The notes under the pieces are model-generated. The model ran no database searches. It was not told the DNA's origin and worked only from the letters and a program-made list of their open reading frames with translations. Shown here piece by piece: positions 1 through 10,465 of a stretch of 61,195 bases of DNA (position 1 is the stretch's first letter; each line of letters begins with the position of its first letter). The DNA is taken from IMG/VR virus record IMGVR_UViG_3300029448_000030, positions 1-61,195 of that record. One strand, written 5' to 3'. Made by a program: the position numbers and the translations under genes. Source of the stretch: a virus.

Positions 1-426
1 GTGTTTTAAGAAATATCTGTGATTTTTAAATACATCATCTCTGGATCTTTCTTTTTCAGTATGAAATACATATTCAAAACCTTTAATAGCTGAATTAGGA
101 GCCGTCATAGCAACGTTAGATTCAGTCCCATCATAGTATTGTTTACCCTTTATTTCATAATCAAATCTTGCAATCTTACGAATACCAAATCCATAGCGGT
201 AATCATGATTATAATAATCAGTTCCATCCACTACAACAGGTACATCGTATAAACTTCCATTTGGATTTGTTCTTACAAAATAACTTGGTGCATTTTCTTT
301 TGAGTTCTTAAGATCTCCAGATACGTAAAGAGTACTGTACTTAAAAAAATCTTTAAATAACTTTTTCTTTTCTTGTGCTTGAAAAGATAGTGTCATTAAT
401 AAAACAAGCGCTAGTAATTTTTTCAT
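1..426 (-). CDS. Secreted hypothetical protein, 3' end outside window
   Basis: This reading frame starts at the ATG complementary to 424-426 and runs off the left edge after 142 codons. The N-terminus is a classic signal peptide (Met-Lys-Lys, then a leucine/valine-rich core, then Ser-Phe-Gln-Ala-Gln), so the product is predicted to be exported. The rest is rich in Tyr, Asp and Lys with no motif I recognise. It is the last visible gene of the late minus-strand block, 7 bases after the 88-residue gene. Exported phage proteins late in the cycle may act in the envelope during lysis, but nothing here proves this. Confidence 0.75.
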   Translation of the reverse strand, partial: MKKLLALVLLMTLSFQAQEKKKLFKDFFKYSTLYVSGDLKNSKENAPSYFVRTNPNGSLYDVPVVVDGTDYYNHDYRYGFGIRKIARFDYEIKGKQYYDGTESNVAMTAPNSAIKGFEYVFHTEKERSRDDVFKNHRYFLKH

Positions 427-433
427 TAATTAT

Positions 434-700
434 TTATTTTTTTTTATTCATATTAACAGGTTTAGGACCCATATTAAGCTTTCTACCTTTTCTTTTTTTA
501 CCGGCTAACGCAGCTGGAATATCATCTATTTGATTTCCTACTTGTTTTATTGCGTTGCCTACATCAGCTAGTTCTTTAGCTGTAAGTTTATATCTTTTTT
601 GTATTTCTTCTAAAGTTGATATTACTTTTTCATCAATATCAGTTTTACTCCACATGTAATTCCACATGTCTTTCCAGTATTGTTTTGTTAATTTCCACAT
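434..700 (-). CDS. Small basic hypothetical protein (88 aa)
   Basis: The product begins with a tryptophan-rich segment (residues 1-20), followed by an amphipathic, coiled-coil-like region with evenly spaced Ile/Leu and Glu/Lys, and ends in a lysine-rich tail. It lies 5 bases downstream of the giant ejection protein gene, so it is probably a late gene of the same transcript. I recognise no family. A small DNA-binding or virion-associated role would fit the basic tail, but that is only inference. Confidence 0.6.
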   Translation of the reverse strand: MWKLTKQYWKDMWNYMWSKTDIDEKVISTLEEIQKRYKLTAKELADVGNAIKQVGNQIDDIPAALAGKKRKGRKLNMGPKPVNMNKKK

Positions 701-705
701 AATTT

Positions 706-3700
706 TTAAAATTTTATTTTTGGTTTTAAATCTAAATCTTTATCAAAATCTATATTAGGGCCAAAATCTAATTCATTAGATCTGCCTCTTCTTGTATTGT
801 TTTGTTCAAGGCCTAAGTTCCAAGTACTATAACCCATTAAAAACATAAGTCTTAATAATATTCTATAATCACTACTCATAGCATTACTTACATTTTCCAT
901 TTTTCTATGAATTCTTCCTAACGGAGCGTTTGTAAATCCTTCAATCATTTGAAGAGCCGCAGCAAGTTGATACTTATTTTTTAAACTAAAACGACCATGT
1001 TGTTGTATCAACCACTCACTCTCCTTTTTGTTCCAAACTAAAGTTTGATAAGCACTAAATATTTTTCTTAATTTTATATTTAAAGGAATCAAACCATCAG
1101 TTAAAGCTAAAACAACTTCTTGTCCTTTGTATGGTGCTTTAGGATCATTATATGTATTATACATACCAAGCGCAGCGTTCTTAGCCCATGCAACATATGC
1201 TAGTTTCAATCCTCCACCTCTTAAATAGTTATCTAACCATCCATTCCAGAATCTTTGTTGTTGTTTGTCATATTTACCAGTTGGCCATCTTTCTTCATCG
1301 TCATCAAACCATTTCATAAATAAAGCATTTTGTAAAAAAGAGAAAATAGCATATTGAATTCCACCATAATATGTTATTTTAGTTAACTTATTCCAAGTAC
1401 CGGTATCCCATTTATCAGTGTTTTTTAGTTTTTTACCTCTACCGTTTATAATATCTACTATATCCCTTTTCATAACTCTACTATATTGTAAAGGAGTATT
1501 TTGAAAAGCTAACATCCATCTCCCCATCATACCAGCTTGGTTCATAGATATTTTTGAAGGATCTCCAGATTGTTGAGTTTCTTCTGTTATTAAAAACCAA
1601 TCATAATAAGCTTTTTGTTCTGCTTCCTTTTCATTAAAACCATCTTTTATATAAGTATTAATTCTGTTTCTATAAAATGAAGCTCCACCAAACGCAATTG
1701 CAATACTATCAAAAATTCTAGTTAAGAAAAATCCTTTTTTAAGCGCCCAATTAGTAGCTTGATGAAGAATATCAACAGGATTTTTAGAATCATTGTTAAA
1801 AATAATAGCTTGAATTTCTTGTTCTTGCAGATCATTTAACATTCCTGTTCTTCTATCTTGTAAATAATCAGAATTCCATAAGTACGAAACATCTTTTCTT
1901 AGTTGAGGTAAATTAGCCATAGCTGTACCAAAAGATAATGGATTATTATCACTTGTATTTATATAGTTTAATGTAGAGACAAGCTGTAACAAACCTGATC
2001 TAGAGTTAAAGAACATTGTAACACCTACAGAACCTCTTATCCAATGCATAAAACCTTTTGTAGCATTATCCAATTGCATGTCTTTGTTTGTAGTAGCCAT
2101 TGTTTCAGTTCTATAAAGCATATCTTCTAAAGCCTCTCTATATACTTTTCCATATACAGCCTCTATTTTATTTAAATTATCTGCATTAAAAGCCATTTCA
2201 ACTGCATAAAGATAATCTTTTAACCATTTTTTTCTTTGTTGTATTTTTAATTTATCAGCAACATCCATTTGTATAGTGCTGATAAACCAATCTCCTTGTG
2301 GTTCAATATATCCATTAGGTTGCTTAGTTAGTATTGATAGCTCTTCAGCAAAAGATCGTAGCTCTGGATCTTTTCTTACAAAGTTTGATAGTTCAAACAT
2401 GTTTTTCTTATCTATATAACCAGGTTGACCTTTACTAGGCATTTGAAATTTACCTTTATTCCATAAATAAACCCTTATAGCTTGATCAATTGTAAAACTT
2501 CCAAATCCAGGAACTTCTTTTTTTAACCTATCTTTTATAGCTGGATATTTATTCATCAAGTTAACAAAGTCTTTGTTAGTTTTGTTTCTTGCAGTAGCTA
2601 TATTTAAATGACCTTGTGTGTAAGGTGCTAATATATTGTCATATAACCAATCTAATTGTTGATCAGCTTTTTTACCTTTTGTTCTAACTAGTTGCCATAA
2701 TAATCCTTTTAAATCCTGATCACCTGGCCCTAACCACCAACTATTATTATATTTTCCAAACTTTTTACCCCGGTTCCTTGCTTCAATATTATCAAATACT
2801 TTTTTAGGATCTATACCTTCACCTTCAGCTATAATTTGATTTATTGCTTGACTTATATCTGTACTATATTCGTCAAAATTAAAATCACTATTAAACTTAA
2901 CATCTCCTTCTTCTAATAATTTATTTGTAAGTTTACCTTTAGAGTTTTCTATATTTCTAAATTCAAAATTATTATAACCTTTAGAAAATTTATCTATTAA
3001 ATAAAACGCTATTACTTCGTCTTTCATGTTACCTAAATTAGGAACAGAAAACTTTATAGAATTTTTAAGTTCATGATTTTTAGATTTTATCTGCACGTTT
3101 AGCTGAGCATCCTGCATAACACTACCCATTAGAAATTGTTGTAGTACAGTTCTTCCTTTAAAGAAAGGGCTAAGCTCATTATTTAAACTAAATTTAACAA
3201 CAGATGATTTTCCACTAGCCATATCATTTAAAACATCAGCTATTATATTGTCATTTTTTAATTGATTATATAAGTTAGTATTTTTTTCACCTATTTGATT
3301 TAAAAAAGATTGACTTCTTAATGATTTTCTAGCTTGTTGTAAAACAAAAACATTACTTAATAATTCCATTAAAGCCGTTCTTCTATCATAAACTCCTGTT
3401 AGACCTATTTCTCTACCAGTTTTAGGACTTATTTCTGTAGAAACTAATTGCTTTAATTCTTTTGCTGGTGTTTTACTATATTTTTTTATTATTTCAGTAG
3501 CTTTATTTTTACCATAATATGTTTGTAAAAATAATGCTCTTGTTACTTTTTTTCTTTTAATTCTTCTACCCTCTTCATTAAACTCTTTTAAAGATTCCGG
3601 CATCATTTTAGCAGCATACGTAGCTTGTCCTGTTACAGGATCAAACGGGTTATTAATAACGTCTAATAATAATTTCCAATGAGTATACATAAACTCATCT

Positions 3701-6700
3701 AAAAAAGGACCTTTTTGAAATGTAACTTTTCTTAATAAAGGATATATGATTTTTTGAAGCTTATTTTGAAAATTATAAAATTGAAGTGTTTCTACATTTG
3801 GTGCTCTTAATATTTGATTTTCAACCTCTTTTACAAGCATGTCAACAGGTTTTTGAGGTACGCTAAGTGCTTTAAACGTTTTCAAGACTCCTCTAGAACC
3901 TAAATCATAGACTTCAAAATCTTTTAATTTTTTTAATTCATCGTTTTCAGCTTTAGTTCTACCTTTTATAGCTTCTAATTCTAAACCTCTTTTTAAATCT
4001 CTTTTTTGTTGCTCTAATTCTTTTTTAATTTTAGGATCTTCTTCAGCTGCTATTCTTCTATTTATAGTTACATCAACATCGTCTATTGTTTCTAAAGTAA
4101 TTGCTCTATCACCTAATGGTAGTGTTTCTATAATAATAGGATCTCCATTTACATCTACAAAACCAAAAATAGGATCACTTAATAGTTCAACTAGTTTTTC
4201 TTGATCTTCTTCAAACTTCATTTTTTGCTCACCAACTTTAGACTCTTCGTCTATTTCACCTAAAGTTCTTTCATCTATTTCACTTGTAAATTTTTCAGTA
4301 GTAATTCCTGGTCTTTTTAAAGCTTGTTTTATTTTGTTATTAAGTTGAGAGTTTATCCATGCATTTAAATCATTGTTCTCAGTTATTAACTCACCTTTTG
4401 AATTTTTATAACCTTTATCGTCTTGAGCCTCAACTCTTTTAGTTATTTCAGCCTTACTCAAACCTTTAGCAGCTAGTTGATCTTTAAATTTATCTCTTAA
4501 TTTTAAAAACTCTTTATTAAAATTTCTAATATGTTTTATTAATTCAAAATTAGTTTCAAACAATAAATCTTCTTTTGCAATATTAGGTAATGAACTATAT
4601 CTAGATTCTATTCTATATTCAATAACTGTTTCGTACTCTTGCATTATATCATAAAGAACACTATCAATACCAGTTTTTGTAGAAAAAACATCGCGATCAT
4701 AATAGTTGTTTATGTTTTCTTTAAAATTTTCTGGAGTTAATTTTTTATCTACTCTTAAAGAAAACTTATCATTAATTTTATTAGCTAAATCACTTTCTTC
4801 TTCATCAATGTTAGCAGCGGCGACAGCTGTTGTTATAGCTTTTTTCTTTGCTGCTTTTCTTTTCTTTCTTGTATCCGCAATTTCAGCTGCTAATTCTATA
4901 GTGGCTAAGTCTTTTTTTATCTGTTTAGCTTGCTTTTCTTTTTGTCTATCTAATTTCTTTTTTAATTTAGGTATAGTTTTTTCGTCAAGTTCTTTTTCTT
5001 CTTCTTTTAATTTCTTTTTTTCTTCTTCTGTTAAACCTTGTTTTTCTCCTAATTTTTTAAATGCCCTGTTGTATTTTAGCATTCCTGATTTAACACTTTT
5101 ATTATAATCCTGTAACATGTTAAAAACAGCTTTACCACTTCCTAAATCTATATCTCTAGCTCCTACAAACTGTAATGCTCTTCTCCAAGAGTTTCTAATT
5201 TGTTCTATAGCTGAAGCATCATATTTTAAATTTACATCAGGATCTCCAATTGCTTCTGAGTATAAGTTCATAGCCTCTTCCCATGTATCACTATATTTTT
5301 GTTCTAAAATTTGATCAGCTTTTTGTTTACTAATAATTTTGTTTTTTACTTGTCTATTTACTTTATCTTTAATAGTTTCAAAACGAGTTAAATATCCTTT
5401 TAATCTTCTTTTGAAATCAGATGGCATAACACTTTGATCTAAATCATCTTCTAATTGTAAATCAAGTTTACCTAGTTCATTAAACAATGCTTTACCTAAT
5501 AATCTACCTGCTTCAGCATCATTTGAAACTACTTCATTTATTAAAGCGTGAAAAAATTCATGCTGAGCTGTTTGAGTCATACGTTTACCACCTTTACTTT
5601 TTGCAGCATTGTATTTAAATTCAAGAGCATATTTAGTACCATCTTGAGTAAACATAGCTCCAAAAGAATTACCTTTAAAGAATCTATTTTTTAAATACCT
5701 TTCAAATTCTTGGTTTGTTCTATCTCTACCTTTTTCTTTATCAAACTTGCTAATAGTATTTTTTAAATATTCTAAAGCTTCTTCTTCAGAGTTAAAGTCT
5801 TTATATATAGTTTTACCTGCAACACCAGCTCTGGCTGCTGCCATTATACCTTTTCGTTGAGCTTTAGTTAACTCGTCATAATAAGTATTATTTATTCTAT
5901 CTTTTAATTGTTGAATTTCATCATCAAAACCTGTAAAACCTTTTGGTGCTTTTTTCTTATCGTTTTCAAGTTTGTTTAACTGCTGTATATCTTCTAGTAT
6001 TGTAGAAGCAGCATTTGCTGACATATTAGGCGGTACATGATTTATTGTATTTCTATATTGATCAACTTCTCCAAGTAAATTATCAGCTTCTTCTTGAGTA
6101 TAAAGACCTTGATCAATTTGACTTGCTAATAATTTTTTTAAATCAGACTCATGGTAAGCCATATAAGCCAATGAGTTAAATCTATCAACAGCATCCCAAC
6201 CCATAAACTCTCTTATTTGTTGGTTTGAAGAATTTACAATCTTTCCAGCCCCTGGCATAAAAGCGCCAGCTGTAAAAGACAATGCAGAAGTGTGTATAAA
6301 ATCTTCTAAAGTATAATTTGATTTAAGTAATTGTTGACCAGCTTGTCTATTTATATCAGCTCCTATTGCTAGAGTTTCACCAGCTTGCTGTATATTTTCT
6401 TGAAAAAGTTCTTTCCAACCTTCTCTCTGAATCATATCACCTGTTCTAAGAATACCTTTTCCAGTTTCTTTTAAACCTTCTCTAGTTCCAAATCTTTGAC
6501 CTTGTGTTTTCCAAAACTCATTCCACCCTTTCCAACCTTGTTTCATATAAGTTTGAACAGCTACGTCAATATTCTCTTTAACAGGTTTTCCAAATAATAA
6601 ATTTTGAGCTTTAGTTTGAGGACTAATAGGCGCTGTAATAGCATACCAAAAACCTGTTTGAACAGAAGCGTTTGCAGCTAATTCTCTTGATTCATCATCT

Positions 6701-8661
6701 GGTAAACCAGCAGATCTAGCAGCTAATAAAGTATCTTCATAACCTCTTACAAAACCAATTGTTCCTTGAGCTATAATAGCATCAGCAACCTGACTTTTAA
6801 CAGGCAGTGATTTTAAAAAGTTTTTAGTTGGACCTAAAACTCCTAACCCTCTAGTAAATTTACCAAGAGCAGCTTTTGTTTTACCTATACCTCTAGTTAA
6901 AGCTATTTGACCAAATAAATCCCCAATAACTCTAGATGATTCAAAGGCTAAACCAGAACTAGAAAATGAACTACCTGTTCTACCCTCTTTTCTTGTTCTT
7001 TCAACTATCTTATTTCTTTGTTGTGGTGTTAAAAAAGATGTAGCTTCTACTTTGTTTCCATCATCAAATATTCTTCCATCATCACTAACTAAATATGTTG
7101 TTCCATATTCTGGGAATTCTAATATTTTACCTCTTTTATATGCGTATCTTAATTGGTCTCCTCTTTCAAAGTTATTAATTAAAGTATTACGTCTCCAGTT
7201 TTCTGCAATTTCATCAGTGTATTCACCGGGTAAAACATCCATTGCGTATGTAGCAAGTGGAGTAGTAAAATCATGCCAAAAACCCACCCAAGCATTTGAA
7301 CTTATTTTATTTAAAAATTCACCTGTTCCAACATTACCTCCTGAACTTAAAACGTTTTGATATTCTTTTTCTAATCTTAATTGGTTTTGTTCCAAATGAT
7401 TATAAACATAAGGTGTTTCTGTTTTCATCCAATTTTTTATAAAATCTGGATTGAAATTTTTAGGTGACATGTAAAACTGTATTCCCTCTGTATCAGCATC
7501 CTTAGTAGGATTAGCTTTTTCCCACATTAGTTTTTGCTGTAATAAATCTCTATTTATTTGTTCGTTTAAATATAAATTTAAACCTTGTAGTTTTAAAAGT
7601 TCTCTAGCTTTTAAAGCATTATCACTATTATCGTTTTCTATTTTAGCTAGTTGTTCTTGTAAATAATTTTTGTGACCTCTGTTTGCTAGAAAACCATTAA
7701 AATCTTTTATATTAAAATCGGGATCTTGAGATAAAGCGTCGGTGCTAAAAAAACCTTCTATAAACCCATCATCTTCAGCAAACTCTTCATATATATACGG
7801 TTGGTTTAGTTTTTGTAAATCAATAATAGATTCTATTTGACCAGGTGTTTTTAATACAAATCTATTAACTTTTTTTCTTGACTCTCTTTTTAATCTTTCT
7901 ACATCTGTATTAAACGGCATATCTGTTTGCCACATTATTTCATAAACCTCAGCATTAGATAATTCATATCCTTCAGGTGTTGTAATACCTGACATGCCAG
8001 ATATTTCTTTACTAGCATTTTTTGGCCATGCAGTATAACCAGGATACATACCGTTTTGTAAATCACCAACTGTAATCATACCTTCTTCCAAAGCTAACTT
8101 AATACTAGGTTGATTAATAAAGGTTTGTCTATCAATCTTACCATACACAGCGCTATCTCTATCTTCTTGGCTATAACTATCAATACCGCTAGCTAATTCT
8201 CCCTCTAATCCAGGAATTCTTTCATCAAATTCACCAAAAATATTTTTTTGTAAATCAATATAATTTTTAATAACTGCATCTTTAACATCTTCTCTTTCAA
8301 GATCTTCTAAAGATAGATTAAGTTTAGTATCAAATTTTTCGTCTGAATCAAACCCACCCATTTTTCTATCATATTTCTCAATGTCTCTACTAAAAAGTTG
8401 ATTTGTCAATTCAGTTAAATCAAAATCTTGATAACCTTGAGGCAAGGATGGGCCATACATGTCCGGTCCTATTTCTGACTCTGGTGTTATACCTCCTGGA
8501 ATACCAAAAATACTAGTATCTAAAGCTATCTCATTACCCTTAGGTTCTACTGCTTCTGCTTCGGAATTTTCTGCTAACCAAATAAACTTATAGTCATCAG
8601 GCCAATTAGTTATGTCAACCCTTTGTCCATCAGGTAATTGATAGATCTCTAGTTCTTCCAT
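706..8661 (-). CDS. Giant virion/ejection protein with zinc-metallopeptidase motif (2,651 aa)
   Basis: This is the largest gene in the window. It is the third gene of a trio (223, 596 and 2,651 residues) that matches the order and relative sizes of T7 gp14-gp15-gp16, the internal proteins ejected into the host at infection. An HEFFH peptide at residues 1034-1038 has the HExxH form of zinc peptidases. A very lysine/glutamate-rich coiled-coil region covers about residues 1197-1290. No transglycosylase motif like that of T7 gp16 and no DxDGD RNA polymerase motif were seen. The C-terminal 400 residues are rich in aromatic and amphipathic segments. Phage large polyvalent proteins often combine such domains. 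The virion location is inferred from context; the peptidase is suggested by the motif only. Confidence 0.8.
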   Translation of the reverse strand: MEELEIYQLPDGQRVDITNWPDDYKFIWLAENSEAEAVEPKGNEIALDTSIFGIPGGITPESEIGPDMYGPSLPQGYQDFDLTELTNQLFSRDIEKYDRKMGGFDSDEKFDTKLNLSLEDLEREDVKDAVIKNYIDLQKNIFGEFDERIPGLEGELASGIDSYSQEDRDSAVYGKIDRQTFINQPSIKLALEEGMITVGDLQNGMYPGYTAWPKNASKEISGMSGITTPEGYELSNAEVYEIMWQTDMPFNTDVERLKRESRKKVNRFVLKTPGQIESIIDLQKLNQPYIYEEFAEDDGFIEGFFSTDALSQDPDFNIKDFNGFLANRGHKNYLQEQLAKIENDNSDNALKARELLKLQGLNLYLNEQINRDLLQQKLMWEKANPTKDADTEGIQFYMSPKNFNPDFIKNWMKTETPYVYNHLEQNQLRLEKEYQNVLSSGGNVGTGEFLNKISSNAWVGFWHDFTTPLATYAMDVLPGEYTDEIAENWRRNTLINNFERGDQLRYAYKRGKILEFPEYGTTYLVSDDGRIFDDGNKVEATSFLTPQQRNKIVERTRKEGRTGSSFSSSGLAFESSRVIGDLFGQIALTRGIGKTKAALGKFTRGLGVLGPTKNFLKSLPVKSQVADAIIAQGTIGFVRGYEDTLLAARSAGLPDDESRELAANASVQTGFWYAITAPISPQTKAQNLLFGKPVKENIDVAVQTYMKQGWKGWNEFWKTQGQRFGTREGLKETGKGILRTGDMIQREGWKELFQENIQQAGETLAIGADINRQAGQQLLKSNYTLEDFIHTSALSFTAGAFMPGAGKIVNSSNQQIREFMGWDAVDRFNSLAYMAYHESDLKKLLASQIDQGLYTQEEADNLLGEVDQYRNTINHVPPNMSANAASTILEDIQQLNKLENDKKKAPKGFTGFDDEIQQLKDRINNTYYDELTKAQRKGIMAAARAGVAGKTIYKDFNSEEEALEYLKNTISKFDKEKGRDRTNQEFERYLKNRFFKGNSFGAMFTQDGTKYALEFKYNAAKSKGGKRMTQTAQHEFFHALINEVVSNDAEAGRLLGKALFNELGKLDLQLEDDLDQSVMPSDFKRRLKGYLTRFETIKDKVNRQVKNKIISKQKADQILEQKYSDTWEEAMNLYSEAIGDPDVNLKYDASAIEQIRNSWRRALQFVGARDIDLGSGKAVFNMLQDYNKSVKSGMLKYNRAFKKLGEKQGLTEEEKKKLKEEEKELDEKTIPKLKKKLDRQKEKQAKQIKKDLATIELAAEIADTRKKRKAAKKKAITTAVAAANIDEEESDLANKINDKFSLRVDKKLTPENFKENINNYYDRDVFSTKTGIDSVLYDIMQEYETVIEYRIESRYSSLPNIAKEDLLFETNFELIKHIRNFNKEFLKLRDKFKDQLAAKGLSKAEITKRVEAQDDKGYKNSKGELITENNDLNAWINSQLNNKIKQALKRPGITTEKFTSEIDERTLGEIDEESKVGEQKMKFEEDQEKLVELLSDPIFGFVDVNGDPIIIETLPLGDRAITLETIDDVDVTINRRIAAEEDPKIKKELEQQKRDLKRGLELEAIKGRTKAENDELKKLKDFEVYDLGSRGVLKTFKALSVPQKPVDMLVKEVENQILRAPNVETLQFYNFQNKLQKIIYPLLRKVTFQKGPFLDEFMYTHWKLLLDVINNPFDPVTGQATYAAKMMPESLKEFNEEGRRIKRKKVTRALFLQTYYGKNKATEIIKKYSKTPAKELKQLVSTEISPKTGREIGLTGVYDRRTALMELLSNVFVLQQARKSLRSQSFLNQIGEKNTNLYNQLKNDNIIADVLNDMASGKSSVVKFSLNNELSPFFKGRTVLQQFLMGSVMQDAQLNVQIKSKNHELKNSIKFSVPNLGNMKDEVIAFYLIDKFSKGYNNFEFRNIENSKGKLTNKLLEEGDVKFNSDFNFDEYSTDISQAINQIIAEGEGIDPKKVFDNIEARNRGKKFGKYNNSWWLGPGDQDLKGLLWQLVRTKGKKADQQLDWLYDNILAPYTQGHLNIATARNKTNKDFVNLMNKYPAIKDRLKKEVPGFGSFTIDQAIRVYLWNKGKFQMPSKGQPGYIDKKNMFELSNFVRKDPELRSFAEELSILTKQPNGYIEPQGDWFISTIQMDVADKLKIQQRKKWLKDYLYAVEMAFNADNLNKIEAVYGKVYREALEDMLYRTETMATTNKDMQLDNATKGFMHWIRGSVGVTMFFNSRSGLLQLVSTLNYINTSDNNPLSFGTAMANLPQLRKDVSYLWNSDYLQDRRTGMLNDLQEQEIQAIIFNNDSKNPVDILHQATNWALKKGFFLTRIFDSIAIAFGGASFYRNRINTYIKDGFNEKEAEQKAYYDWFLITEETQQSGDPSKISMNQAGMMGRWMLAFQNTPLQYSRVMKRDIVDIINGRGKKLKNTDKWDTGTWNKLTKITYYGGIQYAIFSFLQNALFMKWFDDDEERWPTGKYDKQQQRFWNGWLDNYLRGGGLKLAYVAWAKNAALGMYNTYNDPKAPYKGQEVVLALTDGLIPLNIKLRKIFSAYQTLVWNKKESEWLIQQHGRFSLKNKYQLAAALQMIEGFTNAPLGRIHRKMENVSNAMSSDYRILLRLMFLMGYSTWNLGLEQNNTRRGRSNELDFGPNIDFDKDLDLKPKIKF

Positions 8662-8664
8662 ATT

Positions 8665-10455
8665 TTAATAATTCTTTTTGAATTGTTCTTTGTAGGCTTT
8701 TTTCATTCTATCTACATATGCGGTTAAAGTTTCGTCTTTATTTTTTTTATTACTAGCTTTCCAATCTGTAGCCCAAGCTAATTTTCTTAATTTACTCTTA
8801 TCATTTATAAGTGATCTTTCACCCGATGTTAAGGAGTTTAATATATAATTAAGCCTCTCTTCCGCGCTATCAAAGTTATAATCACCTACAGAAGAAACTC
8901 TACCGCCTTTAACTTCAAATAAATTACCATTTTTTACTTGTTGATTAAACGTTGTTCTTGCATCAGGTGTATCTTCTAAGTTATAATGATCTCTATTTGT
9001 AGGCGCGCTGCTTTTTAAATCTTCTGCTGGAGCAGCATTTAACCAAATATCATATATTTCGTCAGCTGTATAAATATCTTTGTTAGCCATTTTCTTGATA
9101 ACTGACTTTGTTGCATCTAATGGGCTTGATCCTCCTAACAAAATAGCTCCTTGTATTGTATCAACTCTATAGCTATCTGGAGTTTTTGTTGGAGTACGTG
9201 GACTTGGTTTGTTAATAGATTTATTACTTTCCATAAATATATTACCATTTTCATCTTGAGTTATACCGTCATAACTAGTTAAACTCTCAATTACATTATC
9301 AAACAATGCTGTTTCCATAGCTAAGCTATCTGGTAACATTTCTTGATAAGAATTTTGAAATCCTTCATTTAACTTTTTTAAATCTATATTCCAAAAATTA
9401 GCTATTTGCTGTGGTCCCGTAGAAACAACACCCCCTATTTTCTGTTTTAAAAGACCAGCCATATCTTTTCTTAACAAATCTAAATTCAATTGTTTTCTTA
9501 TAGCAGCTGTTGTATAACCTTTATTTAAATTTCCAGTTACAATTTCTTCACCTATCCAGTATTTGTCAGATATAACCCCTTTATCATTTAGTATACCTAA
9601 ACCATCTCCTTCAGGAGTTTTTATTTTAGGATATAACTTTTTAATTGTTTCATTAACAATTTGAGGAACGTTTGAAACAAAACCAAAATCTTTTCCTTCA
9701 CCAGTTCTAGCATTAAATGCTCTAGCGCTCATTATTTTTTCTCTATAATCTCCTTGAACCATTTTACCATCTACTAAATCATGTTCATGACCAGAAACCT
9801 TTATCATTATATCATTATTTTCTTGATCGAAAACCATTTGGAACTGAGCATCGTCATAAATACCTCCTAAAGCATTAACGAAATATTGATTATTAGCCAT
9901 TTCTTCTTCATCATTACCTATAATAGTAATAGCACTTCCAATAGTTGGAGCTTTTTCTTTCCAATAAGAACCTAATGCTGTGAAATTAGTTACTGTATTT
10001 TTAGTAAGAGCTAACAAATCATAATAATCATTAATAGCTTTTTGAGCAGACTTTCTTTTCCCTTTATCTCCAAATTGAGTCTTTAAATAAACTTGAGCTT
10101 GTGTAGCCATATCTATCCTACCTTGTAAAGTATCTTGTAATTGATCTTGAATAGCAGAGGTTTGAGGAATAGTTTGTAGATTACTCATCTGCTCTAGATT
10201 CCAGAGATCAGCATTGGTTTGAACTCTTTGCATATTTTCTATAATAGCTTTCTGTTCTTTTTCTTTTCTAGCTTCTTCTGCTTTTCTTGCGGCTTCTTGG
10301 TCTTGACGTAATTTGTCCCCTGCTTGTAAAACGTTTACCATAGCAGCTGCTGGAGGTAGTGATCTCCCTCTTTTTGGATTAGAATATTGATTATAATTTA
10401 CACTAGGTAAACTAACTCCTGGTAAAGGATAACTTGATGATTGTTTTGTTGCCAT
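8665..10455 (-). CDS. Putative internal virion protein, T7 gp15-like position (596 aa)
   Basis: The gene lies between the 223-residue and 2,651-residue proteins with gaps of 10 and 3 bases, the place held by gp15 in T7-like phages. The N-terminus (about 35 residues) is Ser/Pro/Tyr-rich and probably disordered. Residues 40-80 form a highly charged Ala/Glu/Lys/Arg coiled coil, and the rest is mixed alpha/beta without a recognised motif. By analogy it would be part of the ejected channel or core complex. The function rests on gene order, not on sequence similarity that I can verify. Confidence 0.65.
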   Translation of the reverse strand: MATKQSSSYPLPGVSLPSVNYNQYSNPKRGRSLPPAAAMVNVLQAGDKLRQDQEAARKAEEARKEKEQKAIIENMQRVQTNADLWNLEQMSNLQTIPQTSAIQDQLQDTLQGRIDMATQAQVYLKTQFGDKGKRKSAQKAINDYYDLLALTKNTVTNFTALGSYWKEKAPTIGSAITIIGNDEEEMANNQYFVNALGGIYDDAQFQMVFDQENNDIMIKVSGHEHDLVDGKMVQGDYREKIMSARAFNARTGEGKDFGFVSNVPQIVNETIKKLYPKIKTPEGDGLGILNDKGVISDKYWIGEEIVTGNLNKGYTTAAIRKQLNLDLLRKDMAGLLKQKIGGVVSTGPQQIANFWNIDLKKLNEGFQNSYQEMLPDSLAMETALFDNVIESLTSYDGITQDENGNIFMESNKSINKPSPRTPTKTPDSYRVDTIQGAILLGGSSPLDATKSVIKKMANKDIYTADEIYDIWLNAAPAEDLKSSAPTNRDHYNLEDTPDARTTFNQQVKNGNLFEVKGGRVSSVGDYNFDSAEERLNYILNSLTSGERSLINDKSKLRKLAWATDWKASNKKNKDETLTAYVDRMKKAYKEQFKKNY

Positions 10456-10465
10456 AATTTTATTT

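Noticed and set aside
4706-7360. Plus-strand frames opposite the giant gene (for example 4706-5107, 5117-5314, 7052-7360)
   Set aside because: They are hydrophobic, serine-rich mirror frames of a clear coding region with no leader or motif.
706-8661. Virion RNA polymerase in the giant protein, as in crAss-like phages
   Set aside because: I found no DxDGD-type motif; size alone is not evidence.
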